Shown in pieces: positions 18,411 to 28,186 of a DNA stretch of 64,000 nucleotides (its first letter is position 1; each line of letters begins with the position of its first letter). Origin of the DNA: CAVUCH01 sp963739995 (GTDB lineage: Bacteria; Acidobacteriota; Vicinamibacteria; Vicinamibacterales; JAENWD01); assembly GCA_963739995.1 (NCBI GenBank), contig CAVUCH010000017.1, positions 186,001 to 250,000 of the forward strand, in the 5' to 3' direction. The notes under the pieces were generated by a model that saw nothing but the letters and a program-made list of their open reading frames with translations, was not told where the DNA came from and made no database searches. The position numbers and the translations under genes are program-made.

Positions 18411-19802
18411 CTAGCTCCACGTCCTGTCCCAGGACCGTTCCTTGTCCCAGCCGGTTGTAGGCTCGAAGTAGCCGCTGCCGGGTCGGAGGTGTTCGCGAAT
18501 CGCGCCTTCGTTCAACTCGATGCCGAGCCCCGGCGAATCGGGGACGACCGCAAAGCCGCGGTCGATGAACGGCTTGCCATCGATCGTCGTCACGAGGCTC
18601 TCCCACCACGGCACGTCCATCGAGTGGTGCTCGAGGGCCACGAAGTTCTCCGTTGCCGCCGCGCAATGCACGTTCGCCATGAACGACACGGGAGTGCCGG
18701 CGAAGTGCATCGCCATCGCGACGCCGTGCTCCTGTGCAAAGTCGCCGATCTTCTTGGTTTCGATGAGACCACCCGAGCTGGCGAGATCCGGATGAATCAT
18801 ATCGACAGCACCCATCCGAATCAGGGCTTCGAATGGTTCCTTCAGGTAGATGTCCTCGCCGGTCAGGATGGGAACCTCCACTTGATCCTTGATCTCCTTC
18901 ATCAGATGACCGAGCTGCCAGGGCACCATGTCTTCCATCCAGGCCATCTGGTGAGGCTGCATGGCCCGCGCGAGTCTGATGCAGCTGTTCACACCGATGT
19001 GGCCGTAGTGATCGGAGGCAAGCGGCACCTCGGGCCCGATCACCTCGCGGATGGCGGCAATCCAGTCCGACAGGAACGCGATCCCCTTGTCGGTGATCTC
19101 GATGCCGGTGAAAGGATGCATGATCGACTGGCTCCCGCTGAATGTCAGGCCGACCGGCTTGCTCAGCATGCCAGGCTTGTCGTGCAGCAGGTTGATGCCG
19201 AAATCCTGCTTCAGGAAGGTGATGCCGCGATCCATGCGTGCCTTCAGCCGGGCTCCCTGCTCTTTCGGATCGTCCGTCTCCGTCGTGTCGGCATAGAGCC
19301 GCACGCGATCCCGAAAGCGGCCGCCGAGCATCTGCCACGCCGGTACGCCCCACGCCTTCCCCGCCAGGTCCATGCAGGCCATCTCGATGCCACAGACGCC
19401 GCCGGCCTGTCGCGCGGGCCCGCCGAACTGCTTGATCTTGCGGAAGACCTTGTCGACGTGGCAGGGGTTCTCGCCGAGCAGCCGGCTCTTGAGGAACAGC
19501 GCGTACGTTTCGCTCGCACCGTCCCGGACCTCGCCGTAACCGGCGACGCCCTGGTTGGTGTCAATCCGGATGAGGGGGCACGTCATCGGCGCCTTCTCGA
19601 CGACCGCGACGCGCAGGTCCGTGATTTTCAGGGCCGACGGCTCCGAGGCCCTCCTCACGTTCGACTGCACGAGATCGGCCGCCGCCTCCGCCCGTGCGTC
19701 AGCTGTGCCGGTGAGTCCGACGGCAACGGCGCTCCCGGCAGCAGCGCCCATCGACTTGAAGAACCCGCGGCGATCGAGCAGGCGTGCAACTGCAGATTTC
19801 AT
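18411..19802 (-). CDS. Exported enolase-superfamily enzyme (mandelate racemase / sugar acid dehydratase type)
   Basis: 463 residues from ATG 19802, preceded by AGGGGG. The N terminus is a twin-arginine signal (LLDRRGFFKSMGAAAGSAV), so the folded enzyme is probably exported by Tat. The core follows the mandelate racemase family: LKITDLRVAVVEK, a KQD-type base near FLKQDFG, and carboxylate metal ligands in PLASDHYGHIG, AWMEDMVPW and ILTGEDIYLKEP, then AMHFAGTP near the end. Members of this group dehydrate or racemise sugar acids using magnesium. A Tat-exported form is less common than cytoplasmic ones. The substrate is not predictable. Confidence 0.87.
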   Translation of the reverse strand: MKSAVARLLDRRGFFKSMGAAAGSAVAVGLTGTADARAEAAADLVQSNVRRASEPSALKITDLRVAVVEKAPMTCPLIRIDTNQGVAGYGEVRDGASETYALFLKSRLLGENPCHVDKVFRKIKQFGGPARQAGGVCGIEMACMDLAGKAWGVPAWQMLGGRFRDRVRLYADTTETDDPKEQGARLKARMDRGITFLKQDFGINLLHDKPGMLSKPVGLTFSGSQSIMHPFTGIEITDKGIAFLSDWIAAIREVIGPEVPLASDHYGHIGVNSCIRLARAMQPHQMAWMEDMVPWQLGHLMKEIKDQVEVPILTGEDIYLKEPFEALIRMGAVDMIHPDLASSGGLIETKKIGDFAQEHGVAMAMHFAGTPVSFMANVHCAAATENFVALEHHSMDVPWWESLVTTIDGKPFIDRGFAVVPDSPGLGIELNEGAIREHLRPGSGYFEPTTGWDKERSWDRTWS

Positions 19803-20299
19803 TGATCCCCCTACTCCAGGGTGCCCGACGGCCCGCAACCCGGGCTCAATCGGCCTTGGCGCCAGTGGAGTCCGGCTGAAGCCGGACGCTTACGTATGGT
19901 GGACGACGTACGGTCACGACGGATGACTGATGATTGATGCCCATGACGCGTCCCTGCCGTTCTGCGGGCCGCCGTCGATCGACACGGTCCGCCAGCCACG
20001 GAGAAGAGTCGGGCGGCCGCGCATGCGATGATCGAGAAGCTGAAGGCGAGCGCGCGGAAACGTCGGAGGCGTGCCGGCCTCCCAGCGCCCGGAGGAACCA
20101 TCCTGCGCTGACAGGCCCCACCGGCGGCTGCTACGCGCGCCGGAGGTGCCAGTCCAAACACGAGCAGAGCGGCGCCGCTGCCAGGCAGTGTCCATGTGCG
20201 GCTTCGGGGGGCCGGAGACATGAAGGCGGCCGCCATCATACACGAGGCGCGCCGACTTTCCGGGGCGCCCGGGTCCAGTCCCACACCAGTCTGCGAGGG
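19803..20299. other. Intergenic region with one small palindrome
   Basis: About 500 bases without a credible gene. It contains the palindrome GTCCGGCT-GA-AGCCGGAC at 19870-19887, whose centre is GGCTGAAGCC, one of the CTGAAG-type hairpins of this window. The remaining open frames are arginine-rich shadows. No other feature was recognised. Confidence 0.6.
19870..19887. repeat. Palindrome with GGCTGAAGCC centre
   Basis: A perfect 8-bp inverted repeat, GTCCGGCT and AGCCGGAC, separated by GA. There is no T-run. It shares its CTGAAG centre with the hairpins at 38651 and 58101. Confidence 0.7.
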
Positions 20300-21055
20300 C
20301 TATTCCGTTCTGGCTGCGGAGGCTTGCTTCCCGGGGGTGCCAACGGGGATGCCGTTCACTGATTCGTAATCCCAGGTCATGGCGAAGGAGGACGGCCCGA
20401 GGATCAGCACCTGTCCGGTGGACTCCATCTCGATTGGCACGCGCACGCCGGCGACGCGGGCATAGTGTCTGACGATATCCACACGGCGGGTCCAGAACGA
20501 CGGCCGTTTCACAAGTCGTCCTTCCACACGCACGAGATCACCGGTGTCGGGCCGCAGGAACATGGCCCCCCGGAGCAGCATGGGCGCGTCGCGGTTCGGC
20601 GTGATGCCGACGCGGAGCAGGCCACCCTCCCGGCTGATGTCATCATCGAACCGGTAGTTGGCGCGGACCAGGGCGGCCGGCTCCCCGTCGCCCTCCTTAA
20701 CCGCACGCGCCTCCATCTCGAGGGCAGGGATGAGGGCGCGGCTCTGGACCGCCGGGGACCCGGATCGCGACACGATCTCGTAACGGAAGCCGCGTGCGGG
20801 ATGGAACTCCGTCCACGCGATGATTGTGGCCGCCATGCGGCCACCGCGCGTGGCGGCGCTCAGCCGGCGCAGAGCGCGATAGCTCGTCAGTGGCGACTGC
20901 TCGGGGCCGAGAAACCGCTCGAGCGCGGCCAACCGCACGCTGTCGCCGGCCTGCAGGGCTGGACCGGCGCCGATCGACAGGGCGGCCAGTCCGACTGCCA
21001 CTGCAATTCCGCGGCTACGCAGGCTGACGACCCGCCCGTGCAGAACCTGCCCCAT
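20300..21055 (-). CDS. Secreted protein of unknown function
   Basis: 251 residues with GGGGAG about 9 bases before the ATG. An N-terminal signal peptide (GIAVAVGLAALSIGAGPALQA) is followed by a globular domain rich in beta-strand-like sequence: ATIIAWTEFHPARGFRYEIV, LRGAMFLRPDTGDLVRVEG, VDIVRHYARVAGVRVPIEME. The pattern of a ligand-shell domain with YRFDDD and a late VPIEMEST strand recalls LolA-like or outer-membrane-lipoprotein-sorting folds, but this is only a resemblance. It sits between two exported proteins on the same strand, 98 bases after the NHL propeller gene. Confidence 0.7.
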   Translation of the reverse strand: MGQVLHGRVVSLRSRGIAVAVGLAALSIGAGPALQAGDSVRLAALERFLGPEQSPLTSYRALRRLSAATRGGRMAATIIAWTEFHPARGFRYEIVSRSGSPAVQSRALIPALEMEARAVKEGDGEPAALVRANYRFDDDISREGGLLRVGITPNRDAPMLLRGAMFLRPDTGDLVRVEGRLVKRPSFWTRRVDIVRHYARVAGVRVPIEMESTGQVLILGPSSFAMTWDYESVNGIPVGTPGKQASAARTE

Positions 21056-21153
21056 GCGTGCTGCTCCCCGGGGCTGCGACCCACCGTCGCATTAAAATGG
21101 GATCCGGCGACGTCATTTGTCTGCCCCGTCGCCGCCGATTGCAAGATCCGCGC

Positions 21154-22233
21154 TCAGACTCTCTTGAGCTTCGTCACCCGGCCCACCTCGACCCACTCGA
21201 CGACGAAGATATTCCCCTCGTGATCGAACATGGCCCCGTGGGGACACACGAACTTGCCGGCCGGGAACCCCGCGCGCGCTCCGCTCCGCAGTGCCTTCCA
21301 CGAGTCGATGCCGTTGTCGCCCAGGTGCACAATCGGGGCATTTGCCTGATCGACGAGCGTGACGCGCGCAAAGAGATCGGGCACGACCATCACGCCCTTG
21401 TACGCGTGGAAGTGACACGGGGCGTTGGTGCCGTCATAGAACGCCAGATGCTTGCCGTCCATCGAAAATGTCTGGAGCCGCCTGTTCCCGCGATCGGCCA
21501 CGAGCAGCACCGGCTGTTTCCCGCGGTCGTCTACGATGAGCCCGTGGGGGCAATCGAGCTGACCCGCGTCCTTCCCCTTTCCGCCGAACGTCCGTATGAA
21601 CGCGGCATGCTGGTCGTACTGCGTGATGTAGCTCGAGCCGTAGCCGTCGGCCACGTACACGTCGCCGTTCGACGCGATCGCCACGTTCGTCGGCGAATAT
21701 TTCACTGCCGGCTTGCCCTCGGGGTCGAGCGGATAGTGCGGAGACTCCTTCGGATAGCCGAGCGTCCATACCACCTCTCCGTCGGTCGTCGCCTTCACCA
21801 CGAGGGCCCGTTTCGTGTCGCACAGGTACAGGAACTCGCGGCTCCCTTCCTTACGGATGTGCAGGCCGTGGGCGCCGCCTTCAAAATCACGACCCCACGA
21901 CTTCACGAAGCGCCCCTCGCGATCGAACACGACCATGGAGTCGCGGCGCTCGCTCGTGGCGTTGACCGTGTGATGGATGTAGATATGCCCCTGCGCGTCT
22001 TCGCAGACACCGTGCGTGTTCCCGTACTGGATCGAGGCCGGGAGTTCGCCCCAATCGTGGTATACCTCGAAGGTGTGAGCGCCGTCCCCGACCACCGGAC
22101 GCTTGCTGCCGGACTTGTTCGTGGCGTGCAGAATCACGGGCCCTCCAGCGGCCGCGACACCCGCGACGCCAACTGCCTGCAGGAACCGCCGCCGCGAAAC
22201 CGACGCCGTACCGCGCTCGTGGGAGTCGCTCAT
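21154..22233 (-). CDS. Tat-exported NHL-repeat beta-propeller protein
   Basis: 359 residues from ATG 22233; the start is fixed by AGGAGGGGTG directly upstream. The signal is twin-arginine (SRRRFLQAVGVAGVAAAGG). The body consists of NHL-like blades such as VVFDREGRFVKSWGRDFEGG, PHGLIVDDRGKQPVLLVADR and GNRRLQTFSMDGKHLAFYDG. Six-bladed NHL propellers of this group bind ligands or act as peptidyl-glycine-lyase-like or lactonase-like enzymes; no catalytic set is obvious. The protein probably works in the periplasm. Confidence 0.85.
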   Translation of the reverse strand: MSDSHERGTASVSRRRFLQAVGVAGVAAAGGPVILHATNKSGSKRPVVGDGAHTFEVYHDWGELPASIQYGNTHGVCEDAQGHIYIHHTVNATSERRDSMVVFDREGRFVKSWGRDFEGGAHGLHIRKEGSREFLYLCDTKRALVVKATTDGEVVWTLGYPKESPHYPLDPEGKPAVKYSPTNVAIASNGDVYVADGYGSSYITQYDQHAAFIRTFGGKGKDAGQLDCPHGLIVDDRGKQPVLLVADRGNRRLQTFSMDGKHLAFYDGTNAPCHFHAYKGVMVVPDLFARVTLVDQANAPIVHLGDNGIDSWKALRSGARAGFPAGKFVCPHGAMFDHEGNIFVVEWVEVGRVTKLKRV

Positions 22234-22408
22234 CACCCCTCCTGTGGAATCTCGGATGCGAGCGGCATTCTATGAGGCGGCTCGGCGGAACGCAATCGCT
22301 CAGGCCCGCAGCCGTCCGACCGCACGGCGGAATCAGGCGCGCACGGAACAACGCCGAGGAGCGTGCAGCGTGAATGTGGCTGGCGCAGGATGTGTACATT
22401 ATCGCGGC

Positions 22409-23377
22409 ATGAGTCCCGCCCGCGAGCGGCTTGGTTTCAGCTCGCAACTCAGCGGGAGGCTTTTCGTATCGATACTGGTGGCCGTAGCATGCCTTGCGAT
22501 GCTCGGCCGCAGCACGGCCGAAGGGAAGCCGCAGGACGACCCCATCTCGGCGGCGCGTGAGCTCTATACGAGCGCCGCGTACCCGGACGCGCTCGCGGCG
22601 CTCGATCGCCTGGCCGAGAACCCGGCGGCGAACGATCGCGAGATCGCCACCATCCACCACTACCGGGCCCTGTGCCTGCTGGCCTTGAATCGGCCGCAGG
22701 AAGCCACCAGTGCGATCGAGACGATGGTCGCCAAGGATCCGTTGTACTCGCTGCCTCAGGACGAGCTCGCGCCGCGCACGCGTCAGACGTTCGTGGAGGT
22801 GCAGCGCCGGGCGCTGTCCTCCCTTGCCCAGGAACGCTATGCGCATGCCAAGGCGACGTACGAGACGGGGCACCCGAAGCAAGCCGTCGCCGAATTCGAT
22901 CGGGCCCTGGAGATTCTCGATGTCATTGCCGCAACCGGCGACATGCCGCCGCTGATGGCCGACTTGCGCGTGCTCGCGACAGGCTTTCGGCAGCTGGCCG
23001 CTGCGGCGAGCGCGGCCCTCCCCGAACCTGAGCCCACGTCTGGATTCTCCGCAGGATCCGGGGCAGGCGGGACCGACACGCAAGTGGCCGCCGCGCCGCG
23101 ACAAGTCAACGTGACGCCCCCCGTCACCCTGCGGCAGGACGTCCCACCGTGGCCTCGCGGCGTGCCGTTCCCTGAACCGGCCGTGGCGATAATCGAGGTG
23201 GTGATAGGGTCGGACGGGCGCGTGCTCGAGACGCGGCTCCAGAAGGCGGTGAATCCGCGCTACGACCAGCTCTTGCTGGCCGCCGCGCGCAGCTGGACAT
23301 ACCGGCCGGCGTTGCGGGACGGTCAGCCGACGCCGTTCGTCAAGGCCGTACGGGTCGAGTTGACCCAGGCGCGGTGA
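22409..23377 (+). CDS. TonB-like energy-transducer C-terminal domain protein with TPR region
   Basis: 322 residues from ATG 22409; the frame is open upstream, but this methionine sits directly before a basic stretch and the membrane segment LFVSILVAVACLAML. Residues 45-190 form helical TPR-like repeats (SAARELYTSAAYPDALAALD, KATYETGHPKQAVAEFDRAL). A proline/alanine linker follows, and the C-terminal 85 residues are a TonB C-terminal domain (AVAIIEVVIGSDGRVLETRL, then AARSWTYRPAL). It may couple to a TonB-dependent receptor, but such domains also occur in proteins unrelated to transport. Confidence 0.83.
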   Translation: MSPARERLGFSSQLSGRLFVSILVAVACLAMLGRSTAEGKPQDDPISAARELYTSAAYPDALAALDRLAENPAANDREIATIHHYRALCLLALNRPQEATSAIETMVAKDPLYSLPQDELAPRTRQTFVEVQRRALSSLAQERYAHAKATYETGHPKQAVAEFDRALEILDVIAATGDMPPLMADLRVLATGFRQLAAAASAALPEPEPTSGFSAGSGAGGTDTQVAAAPRQVNVTPPVTLRQDVPPWPRGVPFPEPAVAIIEVVIGSDGRVLETRLQKAVNPRYDQLLLAAARSWTYRPALRDGQPTPFVKAVRVELTQAR

Positions 23378-23454
23378 GGGTCATCTGCACGCGACGGGCA
23401 TGACGCCAGACCGGCGGCAGCCTGATTTTTCAATCTTCATCGCTGAATCTCGCG

Positions 23455-25845
23455 TCAGCGTCGCAGGTCCACGCTGACGCGCGCGGCGGCACCGGAGCGG
23501 ACGGTGACCTGCTGCCGGCGTTGACCGAGCTCCGGGTGAGTGAAGGTGATCTCATGCGTCCCCGGCTTCACCTCCACGCCACCGAGCGGGGTTTCACCGA
23601 CCTCCCGCCCATCGATTGACACATTCGCCCATGGGACGGCGTTCACGTTTAGCGTCCCGGGCGGTACGGTGATCTGCAGACGGGCGGTCTTGCCCCGCTC
23701 GACGGACACGACCCGCGTCAGATCGACTCCGGCGGCCTCGCTCGAGAGGCGTAGGGTGTGCGTCCCGGTGGGGAGCATCAGCGGGTTCACGCGGGTCGTT
23801 CCCACCAAGCGGTCCCCTTCGAACACCTGCAGCTCCGTTGGCGCCGTGATTGAGAGCCATCCGCCGGTGCTCTGGGGCGGAGCAGGCGCCGGCAGTGGCA
23901 CCATCACGGTCGTCGTGACCCCCGGGGACACCTGCACGCGCTGCCGCGCCGTGCGGCCCCCCGTGCCCCTTACCACCACCTCGTGCCCGCCCACTGGGAG
24001 ATTCGTAATCTGAGCGGGCGTCGTGCCTCTGTGACGACCATTGATCACCACGGTGGCCGACGAGGGCTCGCTTACGACGCGCAACGTGCCGACCGGAGGT
24101 GGAGCGGGCTTTCGGAGGAACACGTGCTGCGCTGTCGTCGCGCCGGCGTTCACCTGCACCGGCACCATGTGCCGGTCGTCGTCGGCGCGCAGCTCGATGT
24201 TGTACCGTCCTGGCTCGAGTTTCAGGGAGAGTGGCGTGGTGCCCCGGTCCTTGCCGCCGATGATGACGCGGGCCCCGTCTGGGGTCGAGTTGATGGTCAG
24301 CTCTCCCGAGGTCACGGCCGGGGCCGGACGCCATAGCAGCCAAGGGGCCGGACGCCATAGCAGCCAGGCGGTGCCCGTCAGAAGCGTGAGGACGACCAGA
24401 GCTGCTGTCGCGGGCAGGACCCAGGGCAGACGCCGCGACGATGCAGCCGCGGCCGATGAGAGCCGCGCCGGCGCGTGCATCAGTCCCCTCGTCGAAGGGC
24501 GAGAGGTAGTCGGCCTCGAACGCTTCGTGCATGCCCGCTGCGGGCGTGAGCGTTGGGTGCGAGGCAGGCGCGTGCACGGCCGGTACGTCTGCGGCTGCTG
24601 CGCCAGCATCCACAGGCCTGCTGGGGGCCGGCGCCACCGGGTGGGCTGGAGCACGCTCTTTTACGTCGATGTGTCCGAACCGCCGATCGGGCTCGGGGAC
24701 GGGTGCTGTCTCGACCGCGTCGCGAGGTTGTTCCGAGCCGAAGGCCGAGAGTCCAAAACTGGTGTCGAGATCGAGCAATTCGCTCGCGTCCACGTCCGTC
24801 CCAGTCGGCGGTGTAACCAGACTCCCGGACCGGGGCGCCCTGCGAGTCACGGCGTTCTCCGCTCCGGTTCCCGCCATCGGAGTGGTCGCGGTGACGTCGT
24901 CCCCTGCGCCTCTTCAGCCGGCTCGTCTTCTGCATCCCCTGCCGAACGAAACGCGCGCGTAAGGGTCCCTGTGCGGTCCTCGCGCTCGGCGACAGTCGGC
25001 GTCAGGTCGGCGACAGTCGGCGTCAGGTCAAAGTCTTCGCCGACCTCCGCAATCACATCGGAATCGATCGGACGACGCTCGAGCGCGAATCCCGTTAGCA
25101 GCGCGTTGTCGCAGACCACGTTGATGGACCGCGGAATGCCGTGCGAGCGCTCGTGGATGGCGATCACCGCCTCGCGGGAAAACACCGACGCGGGGTCGCC
25201 GCCGGCGAGCGTCAGCCGGTGCGCGATATACGCGGCCGTGTGATGGAGTTCCAGCGGATCGAGCCGGCAGCGGAGCGCAACACGCTGCTTCAACTGGCGC
25301 AATCCCCGGTCGTTGAGGCGGTCCGCCAGTTCCGGCTGCCCCACCAGCACGACGGGCAGAAGCTTGTCTGTGTCCGATTCGATGTTCGCCAGCAGCCTCA
25401 CCTCTTCCAGGAGCTCGTGCGGCAGGCTCTGCGCCTCGTCGATGATCAGCGCCACAGCCGTGTCGGCGCGCCTCAAGCCCGTCAACGCCGCCTCGAGCTC
25501 TGCGAGGAGCCGTGCCTTGGAGGTATGCGCGTCGGGCGAGAGCCCGAAGCCGCGGGCGAGGTACTCAACGAATTCGGTCCGGGAGAGGGTCGGGTTCGAC
25601 AAATACACGGTTCGGACGCTTCGCGTGCGCCCGGTGCCGCTGACGCCCTTTGCCATCACCCGCCGAAGCAGCGTCGTCTTGCCGGTGCCGGCTTCCCCTG
25701 TCAGAACGATCAGCCCCTTTTGCGAGCTGATGCCATAGTCGAGGTTCGCCAGCGCCTCGCGGTGACTGGGCGTCAACAGCAGGTAGCGGGGGTTGGGCGT
25801 GAGCTCGAATGGCCGCTCCGCAAGGCCATAAAACTGCCTGTACAC
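23455..25845 (-). CDS. ExeA-type AAA ATPase, membrane segment and PEGA domains; two compensating frame breaks
   Basis: From a GTG at 25845 (YRQFYGLAERPFELTPNPRY, the usual ExeA/GspA start). The ATPase has Walker A GEAGTGKTTLLRR and Walker B VALIIDEAQSLP. Its frame meets a stop at 24847. The sequence continues plausibly one frame away as DDVTATTPMAGTGAEN through YLSPFDEGT, then returns to the ATPase frame near 24480 with the membrane helix (ALVVLTLLTGTAWLL) and at least three PEGA repeats (ELTINSTPDGARVIIGGKDR). The outer parts sharing one frame supports a single protein of about 797 residues: cytoplasmic ATPase, one membrane pass, periplasmic PEGA. The alternative is separate ATPase and PEGA genes, the latter starting at an ATG near 24481 behind GAGGGG. 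Confidence 0.72.
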
Positions 25846-26045
25846 ATTGCCACCCGGGAAAGTGAGCCGTTCAAGAATACCGCGAACTGCGATCGTAGCG
25901 GCACCTGTAACCGCGGGCATCGGTCCACAGTCCTGCTTACAAACATGATACTTGTCCCAGACGCTCGAATGGGCGGCCAGCCGGAGGAGGACCGATACCG
26001 GGCTAGGGCTACACCGGCGTCGTGTGTACGATGAGGGCACGCGCC

Positions 26046-26927
26046 ATGGGTTGTCAGGATCTTGCCACCTTCCGCGCCGTGCAGTCCCGCGTGATTGCGC
26101 GAATCTACGTGCAGAGCGGCGCCGAGCGCTGGGCGCTGTCGCAGGAGTCGCTGGCGGAGGCCCTCCACCGCAGCACCGCCAATCGATTTCCTGACGGAGC
26201 CCCGGACGAAGAGGTCGCTCGGTATCTCTCGACGCTGTACGTGGATGACCTCGCCCTGGCTGCCGCGTGCCGCGCCGGCAACGGAGCCGCCTGGGATCAC
26301 TTCGTTCTCGACTTCCGTCCGGCGCTGTACGCCGCCGCTCGCAGCGTCGCCGGGGACGCCCACCGGGACCTCGCCGATTCGCTGTACGCGGAACTCTACG
26401 GAGTGTCCAACACCGGCGAGGAGCGCACCTCGCTGCTCGCCTGGTACCACGGGCGGAGCCGGCTCGTCACCTGGGTCCGCTCGGTGCTGGTGCAGCGTCA
26501 CATCGACGCGCACCGCGCCGCCTCTCGCACGGCGCAGTGGGACCCGGAGGAGGAGAGCACCGCCGAACGACGAGCACATGCGTACGCCGCGACGCCCGAC
26601 CCGGGCCGCGCGCACGCGGTCGCCATCGCGCAGGACGCCCTGGATGCAGCAATCGCTGCACTGGAGCCGCGGGACCGCCTGCGACTGCGGCTGTATTACG
26701 GCGAGGACCTCACGCTGGCCCAGGTGGGGCGCATCACAGGCGAGCATGAGGCGACGGTTTCGCGCAAGCTCGATCGCGCCCGTACGGACCTCCGCCGCCG
26801 CGTCGAACAACACCTCCGTGCGGAACACGGCCTGAGCGATGCCGCCATCGCCGAGTGCTTCGCCCACGCCGCCGAGGCCCCCGAGCTCCATCTGACGCGG
26901 CTGCTCTCGAGAGCCGCGGACGGCTGA
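26046..26927 (+). CDS. ECF-like RNA polymerase sigma factor
   Basis: About 293 residues; ATG 26046 is preceded by GAGGGC, with ATG 26031 as an alternative. An N-terminal helical extension of about 75 residues precedes region 2 (LALAAACRAGNGAAWDHFV, then LADSLYAELYGV). Region 4 is at about 200-260: LEPRDRLRLRLYYGEDLTLA and the recognition helix GEHEATVSRKLDRARTDLRR. A 35-residue tail follows. The extended N terminus and tail are unusual for the family. The next gene encodes a zinc-finger membrane protein with anti-sigma features, the standard partner arrangement. It is transcribed divergently from the ATPase-PEGA gene, a possible target. Confidence 0.87.
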   Translation: MGCQDLATFRAVQSRVIARIYVQSGAERWALSQESLAEALHRSTANRFPDGAPDEEVARYLSTLYVDDLALAAACRAGNGAAWDHFVLDFRPALYAAARSVAGDAHRDLADSLYAELYGVSNTGEERTSLLAWYHGRSRLVTWVRSVLVQRHIDAHRAASRTAQWDPEEESTAERRAHAYAATPDPGRAHAVAIAQDALDAAIAALEPRDRLRLRLYYGEDLTLAQVGRITGEHEATVSRKLDRARTDLRRRVEQHLRAEHGLSDAAIAECFAHAAEAPELHLTRLLSRAADG

Positions 26928-27003
26928 GCGGGTCCGCACCGTGCCGGATGCAAGATCCAGACGGGTCGACCGTTCATTGGAGGAGGGCCGGAAGGGCCAC
27001 GTG

Positions 27004-28083
27004 ATGTCTGACAGTTTCGAAAACCTGCTCGCTCGCACGGAGCATCGGGAGGCCACGCCGGCCGGTTCGTGTCCCGATGCCGACGTGCTCGCGGCCTACC
27101 TCGACGCGACGCTCACGGTGCCGGAACGCGCCGGCGTCGAGGCGCACGCAGCCGATTGCGCCCGGTGCGCGCTCCAGCTGGCGACGCTCGTACGACTGGA
27201 GGACGTGTCCGGCAGCCCGCAGTATGCGCCCGCGCCCCGCTGGTGGTCACGGCTGGCATGGATGGTTCCAGCAGCCACGGCAGTCCTGGTTGTGGCAATC
27301 TATGTCGCCCTTCCGTCGCGTGATGTGCCCGAGGCGCCGGCGCGCCCCCGGACGGCAACGTTGGACGATAGGCCCGAGCGGAAAGAGACCGAAGCTGCGC
27401 AGGCGCCCGCAGTGAGGGATCTCCTTGCTGCACGGCGGCCTCCAGTCCCGCCGATGAGCATGCCCGCACCTGTCGCAAAGAGCGTCCCGTCGGCAACGCC
27501 GGCGCCGGCGCCCGATGCCGGATGCCTTCACTTCCCAGAACCAGGCGAGCGACGTCGCGCCGAGAGATCAGGAAGCTTCCCAGGACGCACGGATCACGGC
27601 CGGTCAGTTCGCGCGGAAACCGAGACACAAGCGCCCGCATCGGCGCCGCCGAGCGCAGCGGTCGTGCGGGAGAGCGTCGCCCAGCCCAGAGAAGAGGACG
27701 TGGCAATGCTCGGCGCTCCGAAAAGAGCAGATGACCGATTGCCGCTCGTGGTCGGTTCACCTGACGCGCGCGTCCTCTGGCGCGTCGTCGAGGATCGTAT
27801 CCAGCGGACCACCGATGGCGGACGGACATGGCTCGCCGAGCGCACGCCGGCCGTCGACTCAATCACGATGGGCGGCGCCGCATCGTCGGACGTCTGCTGG
27901 ATGGCCGCTGCCTCCGGCCAGGTGCTGCGGCGCACCGAGGACGGCAGCTGGATGGACGTTTCACCGGCCCCGCGCATCTCCATCGTGCGCCTGGACGTCA
28001 CCGCCTCGCTCGAAGCCACGGTCGTCGGTACCGACGGCACCGCCGTGAAGACGTCGGACGGAGGGCGCACCTGGATGCGTTGA
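27004..28083 (+). CDS. Putative anti-sigma factor with zinc finger, membrane helix and YCF48-like domain
   Basis: 359 residues from ATG 27004. Residues 20-60 hold a zf-HC2-type motif (VEAHAADCARCALQLATLVR, H-x3-C-x2-C). A membrane helix follows (WMVPAATAVLVVAIYVAL), then a long proline/alanine linker. The C-terminal 110 residues form a YCF48/BNR-type half propeller with paired TTDGGRTWL and KTSDGGRTWMR blades. This suggests a sensor facing the periplasm that holds the sigma factor at the membrane. Within the linker, about 27515-27610, a different frame reads more naturally (MPDAFTSQNQASDVAPRDQE), so two compensating indels may have scrambled roughly 30 residues without truncating the protein. 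Confidence 0.8.
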   Translation: MSDSFENLLARTEHREATPAGSCPDADVLAAYLDATLTVPERAGVEAHAADCARCALQLATLVRLEDVSGSPQYAPAPRWWSRLAWMVPAATAVLVVAIYVALPSRDVPEAPARPRTATLDDRPERKETEAAQAPAVRDLLAARRPPVPPMSMPAPVAKSVPSATPAPAPDAGCLHFPEPGERRRAERSGSFPGRTDHGRSVRAETETQAPASAPPSAAVVRESVAQPREEDVAMLGAPKRADDRLPLVVGSPDARVLWRVVEDRIQRTTDGGRTWLAERTPAVDSITMGGAASSDVCWMAAASGQVLRRTEDGSWMDVSPAPRISIVRLDVTASLEATVVGTDGTAVKTSDGGRTWMR

Positions 28084-28186
28084 CGAGTCCGCGCGCAATC
28101 CGCTCTCACCTACCCTGCAAGATTCTGCTTCCCGCTCGTTCTCTCCTCGAACCGCCCGCACCGGAGCGGCTCTGGAGGAAACAGAG

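Noticed and set aside
24481..24877. A separate small gene between the ATPase and the PEGA part
   Set aside because: Its frame has no stop at a sensible place and runs on under the PEGA domains as shadow; a frame-shifted linker explains it better.
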